Positions 7,817-13,889 of a DNA stretch of 15,914 bases are shown in pieces. The translations under genes were made by a program, and so were the position numbers. Source of the stretch: Comamonadaceae bacterium. GTDB taxonomy: Bacteria; Pseudomonadota; Gammaproteobacteria; Burkholderiales; Burkholderiaceae_C. A model generated the notes under the pieces. That model did not search any database, had not been told where the DNA came from, and saw only the letters and a program-made list of their open reading frames with translations. The DNA is taken from contig CANGOY010000013.1 of NCBI GenBank assembly GCA_947455585.1, positions 1 to 15,914 on the forward strand. The letters are read 5' to 3'. Every line of letters starts with the position of its first letter. The stretch's first letter is position 1.

Positions 7817-9001
7817 ATGAAAGTCCTTGATTCACTCACCAAGCAAGCTTCCTCCATCGCGGCCATTCGCCGCGATATTCATGCCCACCCCGAGCTGTGT
7901 TTTGAAGAAATTCGCACAGCCGATTTAGTGGCACAAAAGCTGACAGAGTGGGGCATTCCCATCCATCGCGGCCTGGGTAAAACGGGCGTGGTGGGCATCT
8001 TGAAATGCGGCACAAGCGAGCGCGCGATAGGCCTGCGCGCGGATATGGACGCCCTGCCCATGCAAGAGTTCAACCAGTTCGCCCACGCCAGCCAACACGC
8101 CGGCAAGATGCACGCCTGCGGCCACGACGGCCACGTGGCCATGCTCTTGGCTGCGGCGCAATATTTGTCGAAACATCAAGACTTTGATGGCACGGTGTAC
8201 TTCATCTTCCAACCCGCTGAAGAGGGCGGTGGCGGTGCTCGCGAAATGATTCGTGATGGCTTGTTCGACAAATTCCCCATGCAGGCCGTCTACGGCATGC
8301 ACAACTGGCCAGGTCTTAAAGAAGGGCAGTTCGCTTTGAGCGCTGGCGCTGTCATGGCATCAAGCAACGAATTCAAAATCACCATCCACGGCAAAGGCTG
8401 CCACGCGGCCTTGCCGCACAACGGCATCGACCCCGTGGTGGTCGCATGCCAAATGGTGCAAGCCTTTCAAACCATCATCAGCCGCAACAAAAAGCCTGTT
8501 GATGCGGGCGTGATTTCGGTGACGATGATTCACACCGGCGAAGCCACCAACGTGGTGCCCGACCACTGCGAGCTGCAAGGCACCGTGCGCACCTTCAGCG
8601 TGGAAGTGCTCGACATGATTGAGCAACGTATGCGCGACGTAGCAGCTCACACCAGCGCCGCCTTTGGCGCCGCCTGTACCTTTGAGTTTGAACGCAACTA
8701 TCCGCCCACCATCAACCACCACGCCGAAGCCAACTTTGCACGTGAAGTAATGACCGACATCGTTGGCGCAGATAACGTGGTGGCCCAAGAGCCCACTATG
8801 GGCGCGGAAGACTTTTCGTACATGTTGCAAGCCAAGCCGGGTGCGTACTGCTTCATCGGCAATGGCGATGGTGTGCATCGTGAGATGGGCCATGGCGAAG
8901 GGCCGTGCACCTTGCACAACCCCAACTACGACTTCAATGATGCGCTCATCCCCTTGGGCGCCACCTATTGGGTCAAGCTGGTCGAGGCATCGCTGCGTTA
9001 A
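7817..9001 (+). CDS. M20-family metallo-amidohydrolase (hippurate hydrolase / N-acyl amino acid amidohydrolase type)
   Basis: A 394-residue cytoplasmic di-metal hydrolase that would cleave an amide bond in an N-acylated amino acid or similar compound. The M20D landmarks occur in order: RRDIHAHPELCFEE (18-31), GLRADMDALPM (72-82), the metal-binding HACGHDGH (99-106, ligands Cys101 and His103), FQPAEEGGGGAREM with Glu135/Glu136, GMHNWPG with His162, and near the C-terminus MGAEDFSYML and the HNPNYDFND histidine. There is no signal peptide. It stands alone between the two toxin-antitoxin modules, 34 bases after hipA, with no obvious promoter and a weak ribosome site. The family is certain; the substrate (hippurate, acetyl-amino acids, indole-acetyl conjugates) is not. 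Confidence 0.93.
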   Translation: MKVLDSLTKQASSIAAIRRDIHAHPELCFEEIRTADLVAQKLTEWGIPIHRGLGKTGVVGILKCGTSERAIGLRADMDALPMQEFNQFAHASQHAGKMHACGHDGHVAMLLAAAQYLSKHQDFDGTVYFIFQPAEEGGGGAREMIRDGLFDKFPMQAVYGMHNWPGLKEGQFALSAGAVMASSNEFKITIHGKGCHAALPHNGIDPVVVACQMVQAFQTIISRNKKPVDAGVISVTMIHTGEATNVVPDHCELQGTVRTFSVEVLDMIEQRMRDVAAHTSAAFGAACTFEFERNYPPTINHHAEANFAREVMTDIVGADNVVAQEPTMGAEDFSYMLQAKPGAYCFIGNGDGVHREMGHGEGPCTLHNPNYDFNDALIPLGATYWVKLVEASLR

Positions 9002-9007
9002 TTTTTC

Positions 9008-9045
9008 TAATTGGGATCAGCCCCAATTAATTGATGGCTCAATAC
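9008..9045 (-). repeat. Palindromic element B, downstream of ccdB
   Basis: Contains TAATTGGG (9008-9015) and CCCAATTA (9022-9029), an 8-bp inverted repeat with a 6-base loop, then the perfect palindrome CAATTAATTG (9024-9033) and ATTGATGGCTCAAT (9030-9043), which covers the ccdB stop codon. The blocks TAATTGGG and ATTGATGGCyCAAT recur with identical 14-base spacing in element A at 10329-10366; by hand count 24 of 38 positions agree. Neither strand has a T-run right after the stem, so it is not a standard intrinsic terminator, although it lies between the convergent amidohydrolase and ccdB genes. It may be a regulator-binding site or a remnant repeat. Confidence 0.5.
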
Positions 9046-9356
9046 CCGTGAAATAGGCGATAAAGTGCATTTGAGATCAGGTTTTGTTGATCGCTCAGGC
9101 TCATGACATACGTTTTTAAAAGTCGCGTCGGAACAGCTGCAAGCTTGGGTGTTTCAAGAATGCACGAAACACCCTCAATGTCAAAAACAGGTGTCAAATC
9201 TTTGGCTAAATCCACGGTAGGAAATTTATCAAGCCGACGTAAGGGAATCACAACTCGCGTGTCTAAGCCATCAAGCAAAGCGCATTGGACATCAAGCAGG
9301 TAAGGTGTGAATTTGGCTAGTAGGCCGGAGTTCCGGTACACATCAAACCGCGCCAT
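9039..9356 (-). CDS. ccdB: CcdB-type DNA gyrase toxin
   Basis: A 105-residue CcdB-family toxin, which in known members traps DNA gyrase on DNA through the GyrA subunit. Family features are the MARFDVYRN first strand, LLDVQCALLDGLDTRVVIPL (20-39), LTPVFDIEG, and the C-terminal helix LISNALYRLF (93-102). The protein ends H-G-Y where the F-plasmid toxin ends W-G-I. The first residues resemble the chromosomal CcdB type more than the plasmid one. ATG at 9356 is chosen over an upstream in-frame ATG (9371) because it matches the family start, shares one base with the ccdA stop codon (TAATG) and has a GGAGA ribosome site. It is probably translationally coupled to ccdA. Confidence 0.9.
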   Translation of the reverse strand: MARFDVYRNSGLLAKFTPYLLDVQCALLDGLDTRVVIPLRRLDKFPTVDLAKDLTPVFDIEGVSCILETPKLAAVPTRLLKTYVMSLSDQQNLISNALYRLFHGY

Positions 9357-9631
9357 TAAAAGGTTCTCCATGCATCAAGTGGCAGAGATTCTTCGGCTAC
9401 GGTTTGGTTATAGGCTTGAATGAAATCTGCGTGCTCTGCTTTCCATCTGGCTTCTTTTTCTTTGCGCACGAGCTCATGCAGATGCAGGTCACAAGCCTTC
9501 GAGATATTGATGCCCAGCGCTTTGGCATCAGCTAAAACCTCGGTGGATAAGGTTAAGTTTGCTGCTCGTTTTGAGCTCGGTGAGTGGTGTTCTGCATGCA
9601 TGATATTTGGGTGCGCAATTTCAATGCGCAT
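9356..9631 (-). CDS. ccdA: CcdA-type antitoxin
   Basis: A small antitoxin of 91 residues from ATG 9631, or 81 from ATG 9601. The N-terminal half (KRAANLTLSTEVLADAKALG, then INISK) is the ribbon-helix-helix DNA-binding part. The C-terminal half (KEKEARWKAEHADFIQAYNQ and onward) is the acidic/aromatic toxin-wrapping tail; the RWKAE motif is shared with F-plasmid CcdA. F CcdA has 72 residues, so about ten to twenty N-terminal residues here are extra, favouring the shorter start. ATG 9631 has a weak purine-rich ribosome site and ATG 9601 none. It lies 42 bases after the tetR stop on the same strand, so read-through from the phasin-tetR unit is possible in addition to an own promoter. Confidence 0.87.
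   Translation of the reverse strand: MRIEIAHPNIMHAEHHSPSSKRAANLTLSTEVLADAKALGINISKACDLHLHELVRKEKEARWKAEHADFIQAYNQTVAEESLPLDAWRTF
9612..9630 (-). promoter_or_regulatory. Candidate CcdA/CcdB operator palindrome
   Basis: A 19-base imperfect palindrome with TGCGCA at both ends (9612-9617 and 9625-9630); 14 of 18 paired positions are symmetric. It directly abuts ATG 9631 and lies 11 bases upstream of ATG 9601. CcdA ribbon-helix-helix proteins repress their own operon from sites at the promoter/start region, so this is a reasonable operator. Its position favours ATG 9601 as the true start, because otherwise the site is inside the coding region. No convincing -10/-35 pair was found. Confidence 0.35.
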
Positions 9632-9673
9632 ATTTTTTCCGCATCGCGCATTTGTTGCAACAGAAACTTGTAT

Positions 9674-10321
9674 TTAGTAAGCAGACAACAGTGCATTCAA
9701 GTGCTCTTTATGCTCCACCGTCGCATAAGGCAACAGCAAGCTCAGCACACTCTTTGCCCCGCGCAGCAACGAGGCTTGCGCGCTCTCAGGCTCTAACGCA
9801 TGACGCGGGTTGCGCACGTATTCGTAGCTCAGCCACCACGTCAGCATTACTACCATGTGTGTGGCGGTGGCTTCGCGTTCAGACACCGTCATGGCCAATG
9901 CGCCGTCGTGTTCTAGGCTATCTAGCAGGGTACGAAACGCCGTGGTCTTGTGCAACAGCGCGTCTTTGATGTGCGTTTCAAGCTTGCGGTTCTTGCTGAG
10001 CAAGTCGTTCAAATCGCGGTACAAAAAACGGTATTGCCACACCAGCTCAAACAGCGTGTGCATGAAAAACCAAGCGTCTTCTACGTCGTGCACACCTGGG
10101 GCAGCCTCTAGCCAATCGTCCAGCGCCGCCTCGTATCGGTTGAACAGCGCCGTGACTAATTCCTCCTTGGCAGGGTAGTGGTAGTACAGGTTGCCGGGGC
10201 TGATGTTGAGCTCGCTGGATATCAATGTGGTCGACACATTGGGCTCGCCAAAGCGGTTAAAGAGGTCGAGTGTGACCTCCAAAATTCGCTCTGCGGTGCG
10301 GCGTGGCGCTTTCTTTGCCAT
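9674..10321 (-). CDS. TetR-family regulator, PhaD-like
   Basis: A 215-residue regulator. The N-terminal helix-turn-helix (about 9-57) contains LFNRFGEPNVSTTLISSELN and NISPGNLYYHYPAKEELV, which closely resemble PhaD, the TetR-like activator of the polyhydroxyalkanoate cluster in Pseudomonas. The C-terminal ligand/dimer domain includes LVWQYRFLYRDLNDLL, also PhaD-like. It sits 42 bases downstream of a PhaF-like phasin gene on the same strand, mirroring the phaD/phaF association of pseudomonads, so control of PHA granule genes is likely. The start (ATG at 10321) matches the family length, but no ribosome site precedes it; instead the palindromic element A ends 7 bases upstream. Resemblance to PhaD is recognised by eye, not by alignment score. 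Confidence 0.85.
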   Translation of the reverse strand: MAKKAPRRTAERILEVTLDLFNRFGEPNVSTTLISSELNISPGNLYYHYPAKEELVTALFNRYEAALDDWLEAAPGVHDVEDAWFFMHTLFELVWQYRFLYRDLNDLLSKNRKLETHIKDALLHKTTAFRTLLDSLEHDGALAMTVSEREATATHMVVMLTWWLSYEYVRNPRHALEPESAQASLLRGAKSVLSLLLPYATVEHKEHLNALLSAY

Positions 10322-10328
10322 GGTTGGT

Positions 10329-10366
10329 TAATTGGGCTTTGTCAATTGAGATTGATGGCCCAATTA
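10329..10366 (-). repeat. Palindromic element A between phasin and tetR
   Basis: Outer 9-bp perfect arms TAATTGGGC (10329-10337) and GCCCAATTA (10358-10366) enclose an inner TCAAT/ATTGA stem with a 4-base loop. The element starts at the phasin stop codon and ends 7 bases before the tetR ATG. It shares two sequence blocks at fixed spacing with element B downstream of ccdB. It could be the operator through which the PhaD-like regulator controls its own gene, or an RNA hairpin that tunes tetR against phasin expression. The run of T needed for an intrinsic terminator is absent on the phasin-tetR sense strand; five T follow on the other strand. Confidence 0.5.
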
Positions 10367-10849
10367 TTTTTGGGCAGCTTTCTTGGCGGACGCTTTTTTC
10401 GCTGCGGGCTTAGCAGCTGTTTTAGCCGCAGGCTTGGCGGCCGATTTGGTTGCTGCTTTTGGCTTCACGCCCAGCTGAGCTTCCAGCGCAGCCACACGTG
10501 CATGCAACGCCTTCAGCTCGGCGGCTGACGGCACACCCAAGCCATGCATAGCCTTGGCCACGCGCTCTTCAAAAATACCCTCCAGCTTGCCCCATTGGCC
10601 GGTGGCGCGCTCGCTCAGTGTGTGTGCGGCTTGCGTGGCTTTGTGTGTGGCCTCGGCCAGTTTTTCTTCGGCGGTGGTGTGCACCTTGCGCTGCATGGTG
10701 ATGCCGTCGCTCACCAGCTTTTCAAACGCCTTGGTGCCGTCTTGCTGTGCCTTGGAAAATGCGCCCAAACCAGCCAGCCAAATTTGCTGCGCTTGCTCTT
10801 TCACGTTGTCAGACATGGCGGCGGGGTCGAAAGGGTTTTTAATAGACAT
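10364..10849 (-). CDS. Phasin family protein, PhaF/PhaI-like PHA granule-associated protein
   Basis: A 161-residue protein that would coat polyhydroxyalkanoate granules. Residues 1-105 form an amphipathic phasin domain (QIWLAGLGAFSKAQQDGTKAFEKLV is a typical stretch). A short leucine-zipper-like coil follows (SAAELKALHARVAALEAQL, 108-126). The C-terminal 32 residues are a histone H1-like tail made of alanine, lysine and proline repeats (AAKPAAK). This three-part layout matches PhaF, which binds both granules and nucleoid DNA and helps share granules between daughter cells. The upstream region is shared with the divergent rfaH gene. No ribosome site of note precedes the ATG. No PHA synthase gene is in the window. 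Confidence 0.9.
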   Translation of the reverse strand: MSIKNPFDPAAMSDNVKEQAQQIWLAGLGAFSKAQQDGTKAFEKLVSDGITMQRKVHTTAEEKLAEATHKATQAAHTLSERATGQWGKLEGIFEERVAKAMHGLGVPSAAELKALHARVAALEAQLGVKPKAATKSAAKPAAKTAAKPAAKKASAKKAAQK

Positions 10850-10889
10850 GAGAAGAGGCTTTCAAACAAAACATAAAACTGCACTTTAA

Positions 10890-10903
10890 CGCTGCGTGCA
10901 GCG
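10890..10903. promoter_or_regulatory. Palindrome in the phasin-rfaH divergent promoter region
   Basis: CGCTGC (10890-10895) and GCAGCG (10898-10903) form perfect 6-bp arms with a 2-base centre, in the 90-base gap between the divergent phasin and rfaH genes. It contains CTGC-N2-GCAG. PhaR-type PHA regulators are described as binding CTGC...GCAG sites with a slightly longer spacer, so a role in phasin control is possible but weakly supported. No clear -10/-35 hexamers were identified for either gene. Confidence 0.3.
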
Positions 10904-10939
10904 AAACGCTAGAGCAAGTTTAGTTAGACTTATCAAACA

Positions 10940-11449
10940 ATGAATAGCGAAATACCCGAGACAAACAACACGGCTTGGTACGTTGTCCATACCAAGCCTC
11001 GTCAAGAAGCCCGAGCCCTTGAAAACTTGCAAAACCAAGGCTTCGACTGTTTTTTGCCCACCATGCAGGTGCAAAAGCTGCGCAACCAAAAAGTGCAGAC
11101 CATCACTGAGCCGATGTTCAGCCGCTACCTGTTCATTCAGTTAGACGACACCACGCAAAACTGGGGTCCTATTCGTTCCACCTTGGGCGTGAGCAAGCTG
11201 GTCAGCTTCGGCCCCCAGCCCGCCAAGGTGCCGCCTGAGTTCATCGCGTTTTTAAAAGAGGCGCCACCCGAAACCTTAGAGCGCATGTTTGCGCCTGGCG
11301 ACAGTGTGCAAGTGGCCAGCGGCCCGCTGCAAGGCCTAGAAGGCAAATACATCGCCCACGATGGCGAAACCCGCGCCTTTGTTTTGGTTGATTTGCTGGG
11401 GCAGCCGCAAAAGCTGCGTATGGCGGTTGACAGCCTGCGCGTTGTCTAG
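10940..11449 (+). CDS. rfaH: RfaH-type transcription antiterminator (NusG paralogue)
   Basis: A 169-residue specialised NusG paralogue. The NGN domain (about 12-105) begins AWYVVHTKPRQEARALENLQ and includes EPMFSRYLFIQL and GVSKLVSFG, closely following E. coli RfaH (EPLFPNYLF..., GVSHFVRFG). A KOW domain follows (118-169, FAPGDSVQVASGPLQGLEGK). RfaH binds RNA polymerase paused at an ops element, suppresses Rho-dependent termination and, in E. coli, recruits ribosomes to long surface-polysaccharide operons. Its position directly before manC-fcl-gmd fits that role, and an ops-like sequence occurs at 15136. The start ATG 10940 lacks a clear ribosome site. The housekeeping NusG, normally beside secE and rplK, is not this gene. 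Confidence 0.9.
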   Translation: MNSEIPETNNTAWYVVHTKPRQEARALENLQNQGFDCFLPTMQVQKLRNQKVQTITEPMFSRYLFIQLDDTTQNWGPIRSTLGVSKLVSFGPQPAKVPPEFIAFLKEAPPETLERMFAPGDSVQVASGPLQGLEGKYIAHDGETRAFVLVDLLGQPQKLRMAVDSLRVV

Positions 11450-11470
11450 CTTCAAAGCGATAATTCTCAA

Positions 11471-12922
11471 ATGAATCAAGTAGTCCCAGTCATTCTTTGC
11501 GGCGGTTCTGGCACACGCCTGTGGCCTTTGTCTCGCGCGGGTTTCCCAAAACAGTTTTTGGTTTTGTCGGGTACCACCAGCTTGTTTCAGCAAGCGGTGG
11601 AGCGCGTCAACCAATTGGGCGCAGCAGACATCACGGTGGGCAACACATTGGTGGTCACCAACGAAGAGCACCGCTTTTTATCGCTAGAGCAACTGCGCGA
11701 AATGAAGGGCATCAATGCCACTCTGTTCTTAGAGCCTATAGGCCGCAACACCGCCCCCGCACTGACTTTGGCCGCATTGCAAGCCACCGAAGGTGGACAA
11801 GACCCTATTTTGGTGGTCACGCCCGCAGACCAAACTGTGCAAAATCCTGCAGCGTTCCAGAACGCGCTGCAACAAAGCATTCGCATAGCGGCCAATGGCG
11901 GCATCGTCATCTTGGGCATTACGCCCGACAAGCCTGAAACAGGCTATGGCTACATCCAACAGTCGGGTGCTGTGGGCACGCATGGCGAATACACCGTGGC
12001 TCAGTTTTCCGAAAAGCCCAGCTTAGAAGTGGCCAAAGCCTATTTGGCTGGTGGCAAGCACACATGGAATAGCGGCATGTTTGTGCTGCGTGCCAGCACA
12101 TGGCTCAAAGCGTTGCAGCACTTCCGCCCAGACATTGCCACGGCTACGCAAGCGGCATGGCAAGGCAAAACCATCGACACACTTTTCGTGCGGCCTAGCA
12201 AAGACGCCTTCACCAAAGTGCCGTCCGAATCGGTCGACTACGCCGTCATGGAGAAATGCCCAGGCTCTAGTTATCCCATCCACATGGTGCCGCTAGACGC
12301 TGGTTGGAGCGACCTTGGCGCGTGGGACGCCGTCTGGCAAGTCAACCAAGACGGCCATCAAGACGCCCAAGGCAATGTGGTGCAGGGCGATGCTTTGCTG
12401 GCTGATACATCCAACACCTTCATCCATGCCAGCAGCCGCCTTGTGTGCGCCGTGGGTGTGAGTAACCTCATCGTGGTGGAAACCGCAGATGCTGTGCTGG
12501 TGGCGGACCGCTCGCAAAGCCAAAACGTCAAAAAGCTCGTGCAACAACTCGAAGTCAAAAAGCGCGACGAACTCAACCTGCATCGCAAAGTGCATCGCCC
12601 CTGGGGCTGGTACGACAGCATTGACGAGGCTGAGCGTTTCAAAGTTAAACGCATCCAAGTCAAGCCCGGCGCAAGCCTGAGCTTGCAAAAACATCACCAC
12701 CGTGCTGAGCATTGGATTGTGGTCAAAGGCACGGCCGAGGTCACATGTGGTGACAAGGTCACGCTTGTCACAGAAAATCAATCTACATACATCCCCTTGG
12801 GCGAACTGCATCGTTTGGCTAACCCTGGCTCTATTCCGCTGGAAATCATAGAAGTGCAATCCGGCAGCTACTTGGGTGAAGATGACATCATTCGCTTTGA
12901 GGACACCTATGGCCGTGGCTAA
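11471..12922 (+). CDS. manC: Bifunctional mannose-1-phosphate guanylyltransferase / mannose-6-phosphate isomerase
   Basis: Makes GDP-mannose from mannose-1-phosphate and GTP; the C-terminal cupin domain can interconvert mannose-6-phosphate and fructose-6-phosphate. The 483-residue length is typical of ManC/AlgA/XanB. The nucleotidyltransferase domain opens with LCGGSGTRLWPLSR and FPKQF (about 9-29), followed by EPIGRNTAPA and TPADQ. The type II isomerase cupin (about 375-483) has HRPWGWYDSID, KPGASLSLQKHHHRAEHWIV with the metal-binding histidines, and ends in IRFEDTYGR. It starts 21 bases after rfaH and overlaps fcl by 14 bases, so the cassette is probably one transcript. The product feeds Gmd encoded two genes downstream. 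Confidence 0.95.
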   Translation: MNQVVPVILCGGSGTRLWPLSRAGFPKQFLVLSGTTSLFQQAVERVNQLGAADITVGNTLVVTNEEHRFLSLEQLREMKGINATLFLEPIGRNTAPALTLAALQATEGGQDPILVVTPADQTVQNPAAFQNALQQSIRIAANGGIVILGITPDKPETGYGYIQQSGAVGTHGEYTVAQFSEKPSLEVAKAYLAGGKHTWNSGMFVLRASTWLKALQHFRPDIATATQAAWQGKTIDTLFVRPSKDAFTKVPSESVDYAVMEKCPGSSYPIHMVPLDAGWSDLGAWDAVWQVNQDGHQDAQGNVVQGDALLADTSNTFIHASSRLVCAVGVSNLIVVETADAVLVADRSQSQNVKKLVQQLEVKKRDELNLHRKVHRPWGWYDSIDEAERFKVKRIQVKPGASLSLQKHHHRAEHWIVVKGTAEVTCGDKVTLVTENQSTYIPLGELHRLANPGSIPLEIIEVQSGSYLGEDDIIRFEDTYGRG

Positions 12923-13889
12923 CGCGAGCGAAAAAATCTACGTCGCAGGCCATCGTGGCATGGTGGGCTCTGCCATCGTGCGCCACTTGCTGGCGCATGG
13001 CGTGGCACAAAGCTACATCATCACTCGCACCCATGCCGAATTGGACCTAACCAACCAAGCTGCAGTACAAGCGTTCTTCGCGGCTGAAAAACCCACACAG
13101 GTGTACCTAGCCGCAGCCAAGGTAGGCGGCATTCATGCCAACAATGTGTACCCCGCCGACTTCATTTACCAAAATCTCATGATGCAAGCCAACGTCATTG
13201 AGGCTGCATTTCAGAATGGGGTGCAAAAGCTGTTGTTCTTAGGCTCGAGCTGCATCTACCCCCGCATGGCGCAGCAGCCCATGCGTGAAGACGCGTTGCT
13301 GACTGGCACGCTAGAGCCAACCAATGAGCCCTACGCCATTGCCAAAATTGCCGGCATCAAGCTGTGCGAAAGCTACAATCGCCAATACGGTGCAAGCCAT
13401 GGCGTGGACTACCGCAGCGTCATGCCCACCAATCTGTATGGGCCTGGTGACAACTACCACCCCGAAAACAGCCACGTGATTCCCGCGCTCATTCGCCGCT
13501 TCCATGAGGCCAAGTTGGCCAATGCCCCCAGTGTGGCCATTTGGGGCACAGGCACACCACGCCGAGAGTTTTTGTATGTAGACGACATGGCTGCAGCCAG
13601 CGTGCACGTCATGCAGTTGCCCAAAACCACCTACGACCAGCACACCACGCCCATGCAAAGTCACATCAACGTGGGCAGCGGCTCTGATGTCACCGTTGCC
13701 GAAGTGGCACAAACCATCGCCCAAACCGTGGGCTACACCGGCCAAATTGAGTTTGACACCTCCAAGCCCGACGGCGCCCCACGCAAGTGGATGGACAGCT
13801 CGCGCCTCAATGCCCTTGGCTGGCAAACCAAGGTAGATTTACGCAACGGCCTCGCTGCCGCCTATCAAGATTTTGTGAGCAAACTATGA
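12909..13889 (+). CDS. fcl: GDP-L-fucose synthase
   Basis: NADPH-dependent epimerase/reductase (short-chain dehydrogenase superfamily) that turns GDP-4-keto-6-deoxymannose into GDP-L-fucose. From ATG 12909 it has 326 residues. The cofactor motif is GHRGMVGSA (14-22), and the catalytic set is Ser113 and Cys115 in GSSCIYP plus Tyr142 and Lys146 in YAIAK, each six residues later than the E. coli positions. Other landmarks are AAAKVGGIHANN and NLYGPGDNYHPENSHVIPALI. An upstream in-frame ATG at 12876 would lie inside the manC end and add non-homologous residues. The gene overlaps manC by 14 bases and gmd by four (ATGA), indicating translational coupling. Confidence 0.95.
   Translation: MAVANASEKIYVAGHRGMVGSAIVRHLLAHGVAQSYIITRTHAELDLTNQAAVQAFFAAEKPTQVYLAAAKVGGIHANNVYPADFIYQNLMMQANVIEAAFQNGVQKLLFLGSSCIYPRMAQQPMREDALLTGTLEPTNEPYAIAKIAGIKLCESYNRQYGASHGVDYRSVMPTNLYGPGDNYHPENSHVIPALIRRFHEAKLANAPSVAIWGTGTPRREFLYVDDMAAASVHVMQLPKTTYDQHTTPMQSHINVGSGSDVTVAEVAQTIAQTVGYTGQIEFDTSKPDGAPRKWMDSSRLNALGWQTKVDLRNGLAAAYQDFVSKL

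Noticed and set aside
8360..8917. Minus-strand 185-residue open frame opposite the amidohydrolase
   Set aside because: Shadow of the M20 gene; no recognisable domain, and the plus strand carries all M20 motifs.
11123..11129. CGCTACC, which reads GGTAGCG on the minus strand, as a second ops-like site
   Set aside because: It is antisense within the rfaH coding region, matches only seven bases, and lacks the GC before and the TG after the ops core.
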